This document shows positions 1 to 11,386 of a stretch of DNA of 64,000 bases, piece after piece. Within the stretch, counting starts at the first letter, position 1. Each line of letters starts with the position of its first letter. Made by a program: the position numbers and the translations under genes. The stretch comes from Branchiostoma floridae (taxonomy: Eukaryota; Chordata; Leptocardii; Amphioxiformes; Branchiostomatidae), in the NCBI RefSeq assembly GCF_000003815.2, contig NC_049984.1, positions 27,071,424-27,135,423 of the forward strand, written 5' to 3'. The notes beneath the pieces were generated by a model that was not told the DNA's origin, ran no database searches, and saw only the letters and a list, made by a program, of their open reading frames with translations.

Positions 1-960
1 GTTTCTTGAGTAGAAGGCTTAATATAAGCAATTTGTGCTTTCTGCCTCATACTCTCAAAATATATGTGAATATCAAATAAATAAATTTAAAGGACGCAGA
101 GAGTCTAATAGCTTGGTAGAGAAATGAGCTTAAGAAGCAAGGAGCTTAAGAAGCAAGGACTCAATGAGAAAGAGATTGCAAACATTGCTGTTGATTGGAA
201 GAGAGACAAAGACAACCCCTGAAACCCAAGATGGATATTTAACATCAGCAGCAGACGTTGATATGTAAGTGTAAAGCTAGCCCAACTCAAGAACACAGCA
301 CTGTCACTACCGATAACCACAAAAAATCATCTGCAACACTTATCTGCGATCAACCTAAAATTGTACTTGAACAATGCAAAAAATATGTCATAATCCATTG
401 ACACCATCTACAATGAGTGTAAATTTGACTATGGTTCTTCTGATTCTGTTGTAATTACAGGTACCAATAAAACGTTGTTGAAATTCAGTATCGCAGGCAT
501 CTTGCTTGCAATGAGAGATATATGTATACGTATGTACAGGGGGAGAGCTTGGGAATAAGTCATTTGATGCTTTTCTGTCCATACTTCACGACACATATAA
601 AAACACTGGTTTTAAGCTTGGCAAAAAAAAACTGTGTTTTTGTAACCTTGAAACAATGATTCTCTTTGAAGTTGCCCAATTCCTTGGCATCCAGTTTCTG
701 AAAATTTTACCACTATTCTTGTGAAGCTTAATACACTTGTAGTTGATCTGGGTACTCTTTATTATTCTCAGCAATTATCGAATTACTGCCCTGCCGTGCT
801 TTCCCTGTTTTGAGCCAAATAATTGAAATTCGCCCCAAGACTTGCTGCCCTGTTGCCATGGCAACCAAGATTATTAAGCCAAAACCTGTTAGAAAAGTAT
901 CTTGAAGTGTAATGTATCATTTAATCACACAAAATGTGCAAAAAGAACTGAAGTAATGTA
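1..960. other. no gene seen
   Basis: AT-rich sequence with frequent stops on both strands. The short open frames here show no domain, splice pattern or repeat that I recognise. Confidence 0.6.
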
Positions 961-1352
961 GTCAGTGCTTGCAGATCCTAGCAACGTCACACAAGTACAT
1001 GGCGAGGGGGCTATCCAAACTTCAGGGGGTATGCACAGGGGGGTTAGAGTTTTACAATTGCCTAAATTTTGTGATTTCTGTGTTTATATAGATCATCTCC
1101 ATATTTTAAAATGCGTATTTCAAAAAGTTTGTATTAATGTCCCCCCCTATCAGGAGTCAGGGGAAAGTATTCCTTTCCTTAATATACCTCTTTTGGCAAA
1201 TATCAAAGTGTTGTTTTGTACGTCAAGGCAAAAAACATTCCTTACATTTATATACCTTTGTGCAAATACCAAAGTTTATTTTTCTAACTCAGGACAAAAA
1301 AGACAAAGAGTGTTAAACTTTTATGATCTTTCTCTAGCGTGTTTTAAAGCCG

Positions 1353-1705
1353 ATGGGAGACTCAATGCACGGGACAGTAGACACCTACAGCAGGAACGGT
1401 GTCTATCTAGGAGCATCTGGACACAACACGGGCGCTCAAACACCAAGGATGTTCCTCAGAGGTGCTGTAGAATATGGACTCCCGAGCAGGATACCCACGG
1501 ACAGGGGCTCTGGAAACAACGAGGTTGGACGATCTATGGTTCGGCTGAGAGGCGAAGGACACAATGCTCAGAACATCCATCCATAATGCGAGGATCGAAC
1601 GTTTTGGGCGTACCATGCGAAAAGAGGCCACAAACGACTTAAAGAACTTTTCGATTCATATCAATATGAGGAAATATTGGTCCCATCATCTTTTATTGAT
1701 ATTTT
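1353..1705 (+). pseudogene. integrase-core (DDE) fragment, frameshifted
   Basis: The frame starting at 1353 carries an HGTVDTYSR block, then EYGLPSRI-TDRGSGN, which matches the D and D blocks of the rve-like integrase core found in animal transposon-derived proteins of the KRBA2/Ginger type. The third block, HNARIERFGR with the expected glutamate, lies in a different frame from about 1579, so one small indel near 1570-1580 breaks the ORF. The N-terminal zinc-binding part is not visible upstream. I read this as a decayed transposon integrase and not a host gene. The assignment rests on motif memory; the exact superfamily is uncertain. Confidence 0.6.
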
Positions 1706-1761
1706 GACATCCTTCTACAGTTTGCTGAGGACAGTGGTCGTCAGGATTGTCATGATCAGGT

Positions 1762-2280
1762 GTGAATGCCGGTAGTCTTCGGGGACCAGGCTACTTGCAA
1801 GAATATACGGGGTGCAAAAAGGCTGAGGCAAACAGAGTGGGACCCGCACCAAAGTTTGCAGTGGGCCAAGGAGACACCAGGTAAATATTCCTGTAGTCCA
1901 GTCCAGCCTGGCCAACTTTGGCCAGGAACCAGAGATGGAAGAGAACGCTTTCAAAGGGTGTGAAAGGTTCGTGTGTAGCATCTATGACAGTGGAAAATTG
2001 TCAAGCTCGGCTGACGAACAAAGATACTTCTGCCAAAAGAAGTAGCATAATGAGCTTCTCCCTCCCACAGCTCACTGTTTAAAGTTACACCTGAAACGAT
2101 GTGCGTACCAAACGCACATCTGGAGGAAGTCCCTACAGTCCATGCAGAACGTGCCAAATCCAGAGGACCATGGCTGGGAGATATCAGAAGGTGTTCTGGC
2201 ACCAGTCCTGATCACAGAAGACCCTGCGCCCAAAGGCCTGGTTGAGTTGGTGACATGTGGCTGTACCACTCCGAGGCCAT
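1762..2280 (+). pseudogene. DUF6589-like transposon ORF remnant
   Basis: Two blocks in different frames. The first (about 1766-1885) reads VFGDQATCKNIRGAKRLR followed by EWDPHQSLQWAKETPG, which resembles the GDQLT-type block of DUF6589 proteins, a family common in lancelet and cnidarian transposon-linked genes. The second (1941-2280) reads ENAFKGCERFVCSIYD, then a C/H-containing stretch with an IWRKSLQSMQNVPNPEDHGW-type run and a VTCGCT cysteine motif before stops. In-frame stops and the frame switch make it non-functional. Assignment is from memory of the family; function of DUF6589 is unknown. Confidence 0.5.
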
Positions 2281-2399
2281 AGCCTTGACAAGAGCACTTA
2301 ACTGAACCTCGTATGAACTGTTCAAAAATTATGTACAATTGTGACAACAACGTGCGAGATTTCCAACTGTAGGTACCACGCATGGGAAGTGTGAAGTAC

Positions 2400-2938
2400 C
2401 TGAGGGATGAATGTGCGAGATGGAGGGACTGGGCAGAAGATGCCGAGGGAGAGTTGCGAAACTGAAAAAAATGGCCTTAGCAGCGGAGGAGGAAATGGCG
2501 AGGTGCGTACATTTGGTACTCATCAACAGTATGACAGACTTATGCAAGTCAGAACTTTTCGGGTATGTACTTCTAGTGTTGTGCCATTCCACATAACCAG
2601 GTCACTGCCTGAAAAGCCTCATTTCCAGGATGGAAACTGACTTACACAGTCCTGGAAATTAAACATGTCCTTCAAAATCCGGAGGTTTCATGCCTTTACA
2701 TGTCCTAGAATCTCGCGGAAACGAACCATTTCTGTGTGCAGGACGTGTAAAGGGCTTGAAATACCCTTACAGATTCCCTTGAAACAACCTTACACAACAG
2801 GACATGAGCCGTGTGTTGCATTGTGTGTTGGCGGAATATGCATACATTAGCGGCCAATTACCAACTAATTATATTTCCCCGGTCTGCCTCACCCAGTGCA
2901 TCCCTTTTGTCATGGAAAGTGGCGTCGAGAGATCTGAC
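2400..2938. other. no gene seen
   Basis: Open frames in this stretch overlap each other on both strands without a consistent coding pattern. A poly-C run of about a dozen bases begins near 2941. Confidence 0.4.
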
Positions 2939-3197
2939 GCCCCCCCCCCCCCTTCTGGATTTTGCCCCCTCCCCATTTATTCGGCAGTTTCTTACTCGCA
3001 TTTCTTATTCTGTAATAGCACCATGTATTTATTCATATTGAAACAAAACAGTTTTTATTAGTGTTTGTTCGTGTGTATGATAGGTTGAAGTCGCGAGTGC
3101 CTTTTGTATGTCATAGAATGCCGGCTGGTCTCTTGTTGTCTTCTAGTCTTCGTAGGCTACTAGTATGCACTTCTTGACGGCATGCAGGGTAGTACAT

Positions 3198-3547
3198 AGA
3201 CTCCCTTGCAGTCTTTGGAACGGGGCTGGGTTTTTTTTTTGGGGGGGGGGGGGCGTTGGTCCGCGACTTTCAACGTTGACTATGTTCTCTTGTGCCGGGA
3301 AAGGGAGTTTGCCGTGGAAGGGAGTTTGCTGTGGAAGGGAGTTTGCCGTGATAGCGAGTCTTCGGACGGGCCAAAGACTCGCTATCAGTATCACGGCAAA
3401 CTCAGTTCCACAGCAAACTCCCTTCCACGGCAAACTCCCTTTCCCGAAACAAAAGAACATATTCGACTAGTCAACGTTGAAAATCGCGGAACAACGCCCC
3501 CCCCCCCAAAAAAAAACAGCCCCGTTCCGAAGACTGCAAGGGAGTCT
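3198..3547. repeat. long imperfect palindrome (foldback element)
   Basis: The left arm from 3198 (AGACTCCCTTGCAGTCTTTG...) is mirrored by the right arm ending at 3547 (...GAAGACTGCAAGGGAGTCT). The arms are about 170 bases and meet around 3370 at AGCGAGTCTT/AAGACTCGCT. Each arm has a T10/G13-type or C12/A10-type homopolymer boundary (near 3231-3253 and 3498-3517) and a triplicated or near-triplicated GGGAGTTTGC(C/T)GTGG motif. Open frames across it on both strands are products of the palindrome. It could be a foldback transposon or a MITE with no unique centre; I see no clear target duplication. Confidence 0.85.
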
Positions 3548-3549
3548 AG

Positions 3550-5575
3550 GTGATACAGTTGTCGTTCCTAGATGAGGGTGGTTTCGCTACCCAAACATGA
3601 GAGCCGTTTCGATATTCCTCCGCACTATTTCCGTCGAAAGCAAAGTCAAATGCCGACTGCAATATCATCGCTACAGTTGTATACGGAAGTTCCTTGATCC
3701 TTGAAGCCATGGGAGAGAACTTTGGCCCGACGGTGGTCCTGTTAATATTAGTTGCAGCTGACGTCCTGTCGTCCTGTCGTCCTGTTCCGCGATCTTGAGT
3801 AGAAACACCTTGCTGATGTAAAATAATGACCAATGTTCCTCGGTACCATCAGATAACGCACCCTGGTATATAGACACACTTGGACAGCAAGAACGCACAT
3901 CCACACGCAAAGACGCGGAATTCACAATACCAACTCAACTGAAGAATTTGAAAATTGTGACTGGCACGTTGATTGGCCGAAGGTTTGACCCTATAATTGT
4001 GCGAGGAGAAATTCTATTGGCTTTTTCTGAAGAATTTGCATGGGCACAGACACAAAGAGCTGTGAACTACCGCTAGTACCAGCAATGATGTCTATTGTTA
4101 CAATCACGTCAAGGAGGTTGTTTGAGCTGCCTGATTACCCGTATTTCACTTCACAGTAAAACAATACCTACCTAGAAAGATGTGAAACATGCCGCTGTGA
4201 TTATCAACAGCTTGAAACATCGGTAGAAATTTAACGTTCAACGTTGTCATTTAGTTTGTACAATCAAGAACATAACCCGGGACAAAAATTTAGTACATCG
4301 AGTCAAGGAGGTTATATCTTAACATAGATCATTTCACTCAGTTTGTGCGTCGACAGTAGCCAAAGTTAGAGACAGTAACCAAGAAAATGGACTGTATTTT
4401 GTCCCGTGTTCTCTCTATTCTTTTGACAAAAAGCTGCCCATAAATCAGATCGCAGTCCTATGTTTTCCCTATGTCCAACGTCGTTTCAGTTCAACTTCCT
4501 CGCTATGACGCGACAGGCACTCTATAAAAACATCGTACATCACTAGTTTACGAATTTCCAAATTAAACTTCTTTGGTTAGTTTAGTTTCCTAGCTCTTCA
4601 TACAAAGGGGGCAGATCACGTAACTGATTATCGCGATACACGCAGAAGTCTATTGCAGCAGTTCAGATTTATGTATGTTGAAACAGAATCTCAGTGTGAG
4701 TGCAAAATGATTAAAGAAGAAATAAGAATGATTCAATGAACGCTGGGTGTTTGTGGCCTTTGTCTGCGCTAGACAATGCAATACACATCCGGCTAACGAA
4801 CTGCTGTTTATGTAATGAAAATGACGAGTTTGTTTAAGCAAGGAAGTTGAAACCTCCTTGGTTTAAGACATACTTTCCTATTTATAAGCCAAGATCTATC
4901 CCTAGCATTTATTTCTTTCCGACATGTAGAAATGAATATGAATGGCCCGTTCAATACGCGCCGACCGTAGGATTTCCAAATAAGTTGGAAATATCGGGCC
5001 AAACAAATCACAGCTTCATTAATTATGATTGTTTTTTTAGTATTTTGTAGACCTTTCTTTCTGACCTTGATTGTATTCCTAAAAATGTGGATGTCGTTTC
5101 TTTTTATAGTTGTATTTTGTTCCACTTTGTTCTGTCAGACGATGTCACGGGTAGACATACCAACCATTCAATACCCCCCGACACCCCCCCTTATTTTGTG
5201 TTTAAAATGTAAACCTCATTGCTTATTAATTGTCCAAGCATAGCCTAGGCTGGGTTGCAGGGGTAGTAGTTGCCGTAAACAGTAAACCCGCGACCCAAGC
5301 TTGGCTTTGAGAATAGGCGCTGCCAAGCCTTTGTCTGCCTATTTCCCCTACACGTCTGGTGTAAGGGTCCTAGAAATTCCTGTACAAGCGCGAGTCCAGG
5401 TATGTAAGAAAAAAACAAGGACATTACACGCCGAACCAGGAAAGTCATGTACACAGCCAGGACACAGAACATTTCACAGGTGTGTAAGTCCCTTGAAACA
5501 CCTGGAAATTATTGATTTCGTGCAGTGGGTTTTTATTTTCATGGTCTGATATTTATCAAAACTCAGAAGTACATT
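3550..5575. other. no gene recognised
   Basis: AT-rich with scattered short frames. Around 4270-4415 a pair of GGGACAAAA / TTTTGTCCC sequences about 0.1 kb apart could be ends of a small hairpin element, but the arms are short. Nothing else supports a gene. Confidence 0.4.
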
Positions 5576-5581
5576 GGTGCT

Positions 5582-5707
5582 GATGTATGTGCACATTCAT
5601 CTGATGTATGTCCACATTTATCTGACGTATGTACACATTTATCTGATGTATGTACACATTTATCTGACGTATGTACACATTTATCTGACGTATGTACACA
5701 TTTATCT
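5582..5707 (+). repeat. 21-bp minisatellite, six units
   Basis: Six consecutive 21-base units of the form GACGTATGTACACATTTATC plus T, with a few substitutions in the first two. The unit is a multiple of three, so a frame reading a 7-residue repeat stays open and runs into the exon-like block at 5718. The array ends ten bases before an AG acceptor, so it may be the 3' end of an intron and not coding. Confidence 0.9.
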
Positions 5708-5717
5708 GTCCGTGCAG

Positions 5718-5905
5718 GTCCTTCGGCGGGCTCCAGCGGGAACCTTTTACATTTACAGCCCCGACATCCTCCAGATTGTTAGGGAGACATATCCCAGTGG
5801 CGACGACGTCGCATGGATGTTGACGAACCGGGACAACAGGCCTACCAAGGAGGTGGGCGTTGACGACCTGTTCGAGGATAAGAACCAGGTCGCGCCCACC
5901 TCCAG
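5718..5905 (+). CDS. exon-like block, unknown protein
   Basis: A GTGCAG acceptor precedes 5718 and a CTCCAG|GTAGTG donor follows 5905. The 188 bases between are open in phase 0 and encode a compositionally normal peptide beginning VLRRAPAGTFYIYSPDILQI and ending NQVAPTSR. I do not recognise the domain. It does not splice in frame into the four-exon model that starts at 6250, so it may belong to a separate or decayed gene. Confidence 0.4.
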
Positions 5906-6249
5906 GTAGTGCAGTATACATGATACAAAGCATGTTACAAAGCAACATAAAGTATGGAAACTTGAACTTGTGTATTCTGTCCTCTTTCATAGTATGTACT
6001 CAACCATGTACAATAGGTCATAGAGAAAGTTGAGGACGATTAACGATACAATGCCAGTCACTTTGAGTTTGTTCCACAAACCTGCTCCCTATGACTTTAC
6101 TTCATGAGAAAGCTCTACATAAAAATGAAGAAAAAAACATAAGTCCAATGGAATAGATACGATATGGACAAACATGTTCCTGGATATAACATAGATATAA
6201 CTCCGGGACCAGTATGTGAGAGACCTCACCAAAAACCTGAAAGAGAGGA

Positions 6250-7349
6250 TGGCGTTCTACGGTCTGCTACCTGTTGGTAAGCTCATTATTTGATTATTAA
6301 TAATTCGACTGTAAATGTGAGGCCAGAACTCAATGAAAAATTAAAATACTATGGACTGCACTTTTTTTGGCCTTTCTTAGGTACATGTATTTCATTTATT
6401 GCGAACCTTGCCCTGAAACCTGAGAGGGACTATTTTTTCTAACCTCAAACTTATACCTTCTGCCATTTAGGAACAGTCACTGATGGAGAGTTTAGCACAC
6501 TAAGGACCCAGGGTGACACCCGTCCTCTCCACCTGTGGCAGCTCATTCATGATGCCAGGAAAAGTGTGTCAAAGATGGGTAAGGCCAATTTGAAGAAAAT
6601 GCTACATGATTGTAAGTTTGACAAACTGATTTTATTCCTTGATTACAACATAAAAGATTCTATTTTGAAATACTGCCATGCTAATTTAGTAGGAACCAGT
6701 CATGGTTTGTTTTAATGCTGTGTGTTCACAATTGCAACATTGCATTTTAGAGGCTTATGTTGATCACTTTGATGTGTTTTGTTTCTCAACTTAGATGATA
6801 ACCCTGCCAGCGACCTGTTAGTTTACCGGTTAGAGGCTTCAGACGAGGACCCGCCCGATTTGTCGGACACGAACTCCGAGCCATTTGACAGCTCATTTTA
6901 CATCGATCCCCAGAGAACACCAATGGAAAGACCAACCAAGAAACGAACCGGTAAGGGCATCAACTATGTTAAACACTTTCTTTACTGCAACTATTTATCA
7001 AACAAGAGGACCAGAGGGGAAAATGCGAGGTTCACTGTGTTTAGGCTGCAAAGCTTCACACAGCAGCAGCAGGAAACAATTCTGGACTCACTAATGGTTA
7101 CCAGGGGTGATACCAGGGCTGCTGGCACAGTTCTAAGCTAACGAGTTGGAAGGAGATGATGGGAGTAGCAACAGAGGATCTGTGGTACCCAGGCCGACAA
7201 AAGCTGCCAAGAAGAAGCACTCCCGTAAGGAAGAAGCCAAGAAGAAGAGGAAGAGTGACACTGTTTTCCACGAGTCTCAATCTCAGGATGTCTTGTTTTG
7301 GAACTTTTGGTCACCAGACAGCATAGAATATAAAGCAAAAGATTTATAG
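6250..7349 (+). CDS. four-exon gene model, 167-residue basic protein
   Basis: Exons 6250-6277, 6471-6578, 6795-6950 and 7138-7349 join in frame (28+108+156+212 = 504 bases, 167 codons plus stop). Every junction is GT-AG: GTAAGC, GTAAGG and GTAAGG donors, and TTTAG, CTTAG and CTAAG acceptors. Every intron interrupts the codon after its first base (phase 1). The start ATGG at 6250 follows an in-frame TGA at 6238, which supports it as a first codon. The product has an acidic middle (SDEDPPDLSDTNSEPFD) and a lysine/arginine-rich tail with a KKKRKS-type nuclear localisation motif, then a WNFWSPDSIEY end. I recognise no family. The consistent phases are the main evidence that this was a real gene. 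Confidence 0.6.
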
Positions 7350-7890
7350 TTTTACAATTAGACAGATGCAGTTGCATTTAGTTTATAAAGAAGGTGCAGG
7401 TGAAGACTCATATGAGATGTGTTTTTAGAGCAGTTTCATGTTCTTGAAGTTTTAGAATAAGATGCAGTTGCATTTAGTTTATAGAGAAGGTGCAGAGTTC
7501 ATATAAGATGTGTTTTTAGAGCAGTTTCATGTTCTTGAAGTTTTAGAATTAGACAGATGCAGTTGCATTTAGTTTATAGAGAAGGTGCAGGTGAAGACAC
7601 TGTTTTCCACGAGTCTCAATCTCAGGATGTCTTGTTTTGGAACTTTTGGTCACCAGACAGCATAGAATATAAAGCAAAAGATTTATAGGTTTAGAATTAG
7701 ACAAAGGTAGTTGCATTTAAAGAAGGTGCAGGTGAAGACTCTTATATAAGATGTGTTTTCAGAGCAGTTTCATGTTCTTGAAGTTTTAGAATTAGACAGA
7801 TGCAGTTGCATTTAGTTTATAGAGAAGGTGCAGGTGAAGACTCTCATAACATATAAGATGTGTTTTCAGAGCAGTTTCATGTGCTTCGAA
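7350..7890 (+). repeat. tandem array of ~95-bp units including a copied exon tail
   Basis: About five copies of a unit containing GATGCAGTTGCATTTAGTTT, AGAAGGTGCAGG, AGATGTGTTTT and AGCAGTTTCATG follow the stop of the preceding gene model. One unit (7597-7688) is interrupted by a near-perfect duplicate of the end of the last exon (7257-7349), including its stop codon. The array therefore arose from duplication of the gene's 3' end plus downstream sequence. Confidence 0.85.
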
Positions 7891-8053
7891 TTCAGAACAT
7901 GCTTATAGACACCAGTATCAAGTGGAAGTGTTTTCTCATTGTAAATGGAACAATTTTCTAGGAACAGCAAAGGGTGCACAATATTATTACAACTTCTCGA
8001 AGGAATACCATTGACAATATCATGTACAAGGATTTTATCATTTTGGATTTCAG

Positions 8054-8171
8054 ACCGACTGGACTCAGCATCAGATGGCCAACCTACCGTACTGGGAACG
8101 TTTCTTCGACGACCCTCTTCACGGTGCGGCCGCACACAAGTCTTACGAGGAATTTGTGATTGGGATGAACA
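8054..8171 (+). CDS. exon-like block, unknown protein
   Basis: Flanked by a GATTTCAG acceptor and an AACA|GTAAGC donor. The 118 bases are open in phase 0 and read TDWTQHQMANLPYWERFFDD, continuing to an EEFVIGMN end. It splices in frame (phase 1) to the small block at 8930. I do not recognise the domain. Confidence 0.4.
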
Positions 8172-8179
8172 GTAAGCTT

Positions 8180-8928
8180 GTTTCAGATTTTCAGTATGTT
8201 CAGATGTTGCGTGACTTTCTCTGATCTAAATAGCCCCATCAGGCCATAGCGGTGCTTACCAAAGATTGCCCACGATTTGGCACGAAGCATGTATTTGCAC
8301 GTACGGCGAGCTGTGTCCTTACTCATTTTTGCTTTATAATTATACAGCTACAGTCATGACTCATGACTGCCTTACTAGTGTCATTTCTACTGATAGACGT
8401 GTGTGTGTAGTCCAGCTTTTATGGTGCGGGGACAGACCAATATTAGATCATATTCTTCAATTGAACGTATTTTGTTCCATTCATATCACAAAAGTAGCAA
8501 ATGTAAAAACATGATAATTTCTCCAGGCGTTTACCTTGAAATATCGATAAAGTTTTACAGGCTTAGAAGTCATGCCTGCCAACATCATCATCGTGTTTGA
8601 GAGAAGATAGTCTTTGAACAACTCCACGGAACACTGTCGCAAAGTACTCCCTCTCTACGGAAACGATGGGAAAGTGCTCATGAATTTCATTTCCGTGTCT
8701 TCCCTTCTCTTCATGCTTATTTCACGCGATTTAGGGATATAACGAAAATTTTCCCAGCATATGCATGTAAAGTTCTTAACACCATGGAAACCCGCGTATC
8801 GTCGTGAAACCGGTAATATCATCCTGGTGTGATGGAATGTATAAGTAAGTTTATAGACGGCTCCGAACAAGACAAAATGTATCACAAAAATTGTGCTATC
8901 TGTACACTGTCAATAATGTTTTGATACA
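8180..8928. other. no gene seen
   Basis: Intron-like or intergenic sequence between two exon-like blocks. No repeat or domain seen. Confidence 0.4.
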
Positions 8929-8929
8929 G

Positions 8930-8966
8930 CTCACTACGATAACTGCTTGGCCAAGATGCCCGCCAG
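8930..8966 (+). CDS. small exon-like block
   Basis: A GATACAG acceptor and a GCCAG|GTAAAG donor bound 37 bases. Joined after 8171 it reads THYDNCLAKMPAR. No further exon was identified with certainty, and the sequence after 8966 is also open for some 100 bases, so the donor may not be used. Confidence 0.3.
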
Positions 8967-9199
8967 GTAAAGAGGGCGGCGGATCATGGAGAAAAGCAAG
9001 GGCGCAATGGCATCGTGGTTGCGGTCCAGTGGCAGTGCTTTTTCAAGTCTCCATGGAGTAGGAGACCAGGTGTTCCCTGAGGTCAACAGCACTAGTGATT
9101 TCCAACCATGGATTCTACAATTATGTAAGACATTGTATACACACATGTACGTTGTACTTGAAAAAAGTTTAGTCTTAGTGCTTTCATGGATGACGTGCA

Positions 9200-9733
9200 C
9201 GTTACATAATATAAGTAATATTAAGTCTTAATCTTACTCCAATTAAAGGTAGGAAGTTTGATGAATTGTCTTTTGTATATACCTTCATGTTTAAAGTGTG
9301 TCTTGCATCAAAGTAGAAAAGTAGAAATTTGAGTCGCAGAAAGTGTGATAAAACATCGGACTAACGATTAAGAAATGTGTTTTGAGAAATGCCAAAGATG
9401 AACTGGGATGAGTTTTGGATGTTTAATTTTTTGGGGAGTGTACCAGTGTGTAATGGTCCATTTTTTTTATAGTAACAGGATTTTTAAATTCCTTTTGTCT
9501 GTGTAAGGATAGAGATATCCTATGTTTAACTGCAACTGATTAATGCTGCCTTGCTTTCAAAGTTTGGTACTGAAAAAATTAACTATGCTGTAGCTGTATT
9601 CAACACCGTAAAGCACTCGTCGGTCTTGCAGGACCGTGAGTAGTACTAAACTCTACACAATGTACTTATTGTTTGTTTTTAACATATATCAACAGATTGC
9701 CTAATATATGGTATGTTCTTTTAAATTTCTGCA
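9200..9733. other. no gene seen
   Basis: AT-rich spacer before the MATH-domain exon. The TTTCTGCAG at its end is a good splice acceptor. Confidence 0.4.
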
Positions 9734-9734
9734 G

Positions 9735-9949
9735 GCTATTCATGAAGGCAGCACAGTCCATGTGAATGGCAGTCTTGCCAGTTACACGTGGACATTGGAG
9801 GACGCCACCAGGGAATCCAGAAGTCCCACTTTCGAGGCGGGAGACCACGAGTGGACCCTGTTTATGCTACCAACAAACAGGGATTCGAGGAGGCACCTAG
9901 GTGTCTCCCTTGGGATGAAGAGTGGCAACCCTGCCATTGTAATGGCTAG
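9735..9949 (+). CDS. MATH/TRAF-like domain exon
   Basis: Acceptor TTTCTGCAG and donor GCTAG|GTATGT enclose 215 open bases. The peptide has the MATH-domain pattern: a YTWTLEDA strand, then SRSPTFEAGDHEWTLFMLP, then RRHLGVSLGM. This matches the W, F-x-G-G-x-W-x-L and L-S-L positions of SPOP/USP7-type MATH domains, which bind substrates of ubiquitin enzymes. Only about half of a MATH domain is here, and no BTB, USP or RING partner is visible nearby. It could be an exon of a host MATH gene or a captured fragment. Confidence 0.55.
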
Positions 9950-9951
9950 GT

Positions 9952-10249
9952 ATGTCATGAATGTTGTTATTTTCTGCCTTGGATACTAAATACCTATTTC
10001 ATCAAAGAAAAGCTGAATCCGCAGACAAGGTTTTCAAGGCTCTACAATTATTGGCATGGGTATGCAGTCAGACGACGCGAAGTCCGCCAGTTGAGGAAAG
10101 AGATACCAGAGGTCACTGCAGTTGTAGCTTCTTTTCGCAACAAAGCTCCATTGACTCCTATTCGTGCAGATGACATTCTACAGAGACGTCAAATAGACTT
10201 GGTTGATCTGTCTTCCCGCCAGATCATAGTAAGATTCTTCCGTGTTTGA
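9952..10249 (+). pseudogene. integrase-associated ORF fragment
   Basis: An open frame directly after the MATH exon reads YFIKEKLNPQTRFSRLYNYW, then an arginine-rich helix (YAVRRREVRQLRKEIPEV) and an ADDILQRRQIDLVDLSSRQI block. The last part resembles the SR-x-Q-V-D-L-I-D-M start of KRBA2-like integrase cores. The frame ends at a TGA at 10247. Similarity is partial; an alternative is an unrelated lancelet ORF. Confidence 0.35.
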
Positions 10250-11160
10250 ATAAATAAATAAATGATTGGAATTCCATACTTGTAGCATTATGCAAATTAG
10301 TAGCACATTTACCTACTTTTCAGTAAAATACCCTCGTTTTTCTAATTTGCAATGGTAAGATTTCCATTCTTTGAACACTTTCTGTTATTTTGGAGTAGAG
10401 AACATGATCAACATTCTATGCAAAAGAGGACCTTGTTTGCATAATCAATGGGAAATATTTATAATACTTAACTTCAAAAGGTTGCTATCAAAGGTTAAGT
10501 TATGTGGTAATGGGACTCTAGTTTTCCTGTTTTATGTGCAAGAGTGTTCAATGCTTTGGAATATATTTTCACAACAACCACGTGTTTAGGTACGCTTTAT
10601 CAAACCTTGATGTCTTCAGCCGTTATTTAACGGTACACCCACTGCAGACCAAATCTGCATCAGGTGTGGCGAGGCAGCTTTTCAGGATGAGCACAGGATT
10701 TGGCGTTACGTAGTATTTGTTCAACCTTGTGTGGTATTCAATTGCTGTTCTGATTCTGCATGAAGACTTCTTGTATTCTTGGCAATAAAAACATAATCAG
10801 ACAAAGAAACATTTATTTACGAAATATGAACTTTCACCGTATCATTTTGAGGGTCTGCCTAAACACCACAAAGGACTCTTATATGCAATGTTTATTGGTT
10901 AACGACCTTGTGTACGCTCTGGAGACATTGTTTATACATTTATCAATTTAAAAAATGCAGCAATTCCTACGTATTTACCTGTTATTTCAAGTTAGTCCGG
11001 TTTCAAGATTAAAGCGATTCTTGGCCACCGTGTTGGATCATGCGTGCTTGCACTTGAGGCTCAAAACACTTAGAATAAAAATTTTATGAGTTGACAATGA
11101 TAGAAAAATATTGCAGTATGCCATAATATATGAACCAACAACTTCTATAGTTTTATCGCC
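10250..11160. other. no gene recognised
   Basis: AT-rich sequence with short frames only. No repeat or splice-bounded block was found. Confidence 0.4.
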
Positions 11161-11163
11161 CTG

Positions 11164-11356
11164 ACGTCTATGGACCGAGGAAGGTATCGAGAACTTCCCG
11201 ATGCAGACTAATATACGGCTGATGGTCAAACGTCCACCACCAGCTGGCGGCTCGAGCGGCAACTTGCCGGGGCCATAGTCCTGCAAGCCCCGGACGAAGA
11301 AGAGGCGGCAGATGGCAAGCTCAGACTCAGACAGCTCTGACGGGGATGATTTGGAG
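11164..11356 (+). pseudogene. exon-like block with acidic serine-rich end
   Basis: The frame reads WTEEGIENFPMQTNIRLMVK, a proline/glycine-rich linker, an in-frame TAG, then a KKRRQ motif and a SSDSDSSDGDDLE acidic end followed by a GTCAGT donor. The stop codon makes it a broken exon unless splicing starts inside, at the ATG of MASSDSDS (11312). Function unknown. Confidence 0.3.
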
Positions 11357-11386
11357 GTCAGTTTGAGTTGTTTGATGGCCAGTATT

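Noticed and set aside
965-1642. 225-codon open frame
   Set aside because: Its real content is the integrase fragment in another frame at 1353-1705; composition of this frame is not protein-like.
3143-3470. Overlapping open frames on both strands
   Set aside because: They come from the palindrome and mirror each other.
4269-4415. Possible small hairpin MITE with GGGACAAAA ends
   Set aside because: Arms are short and imperfect and no target duplication is visible.
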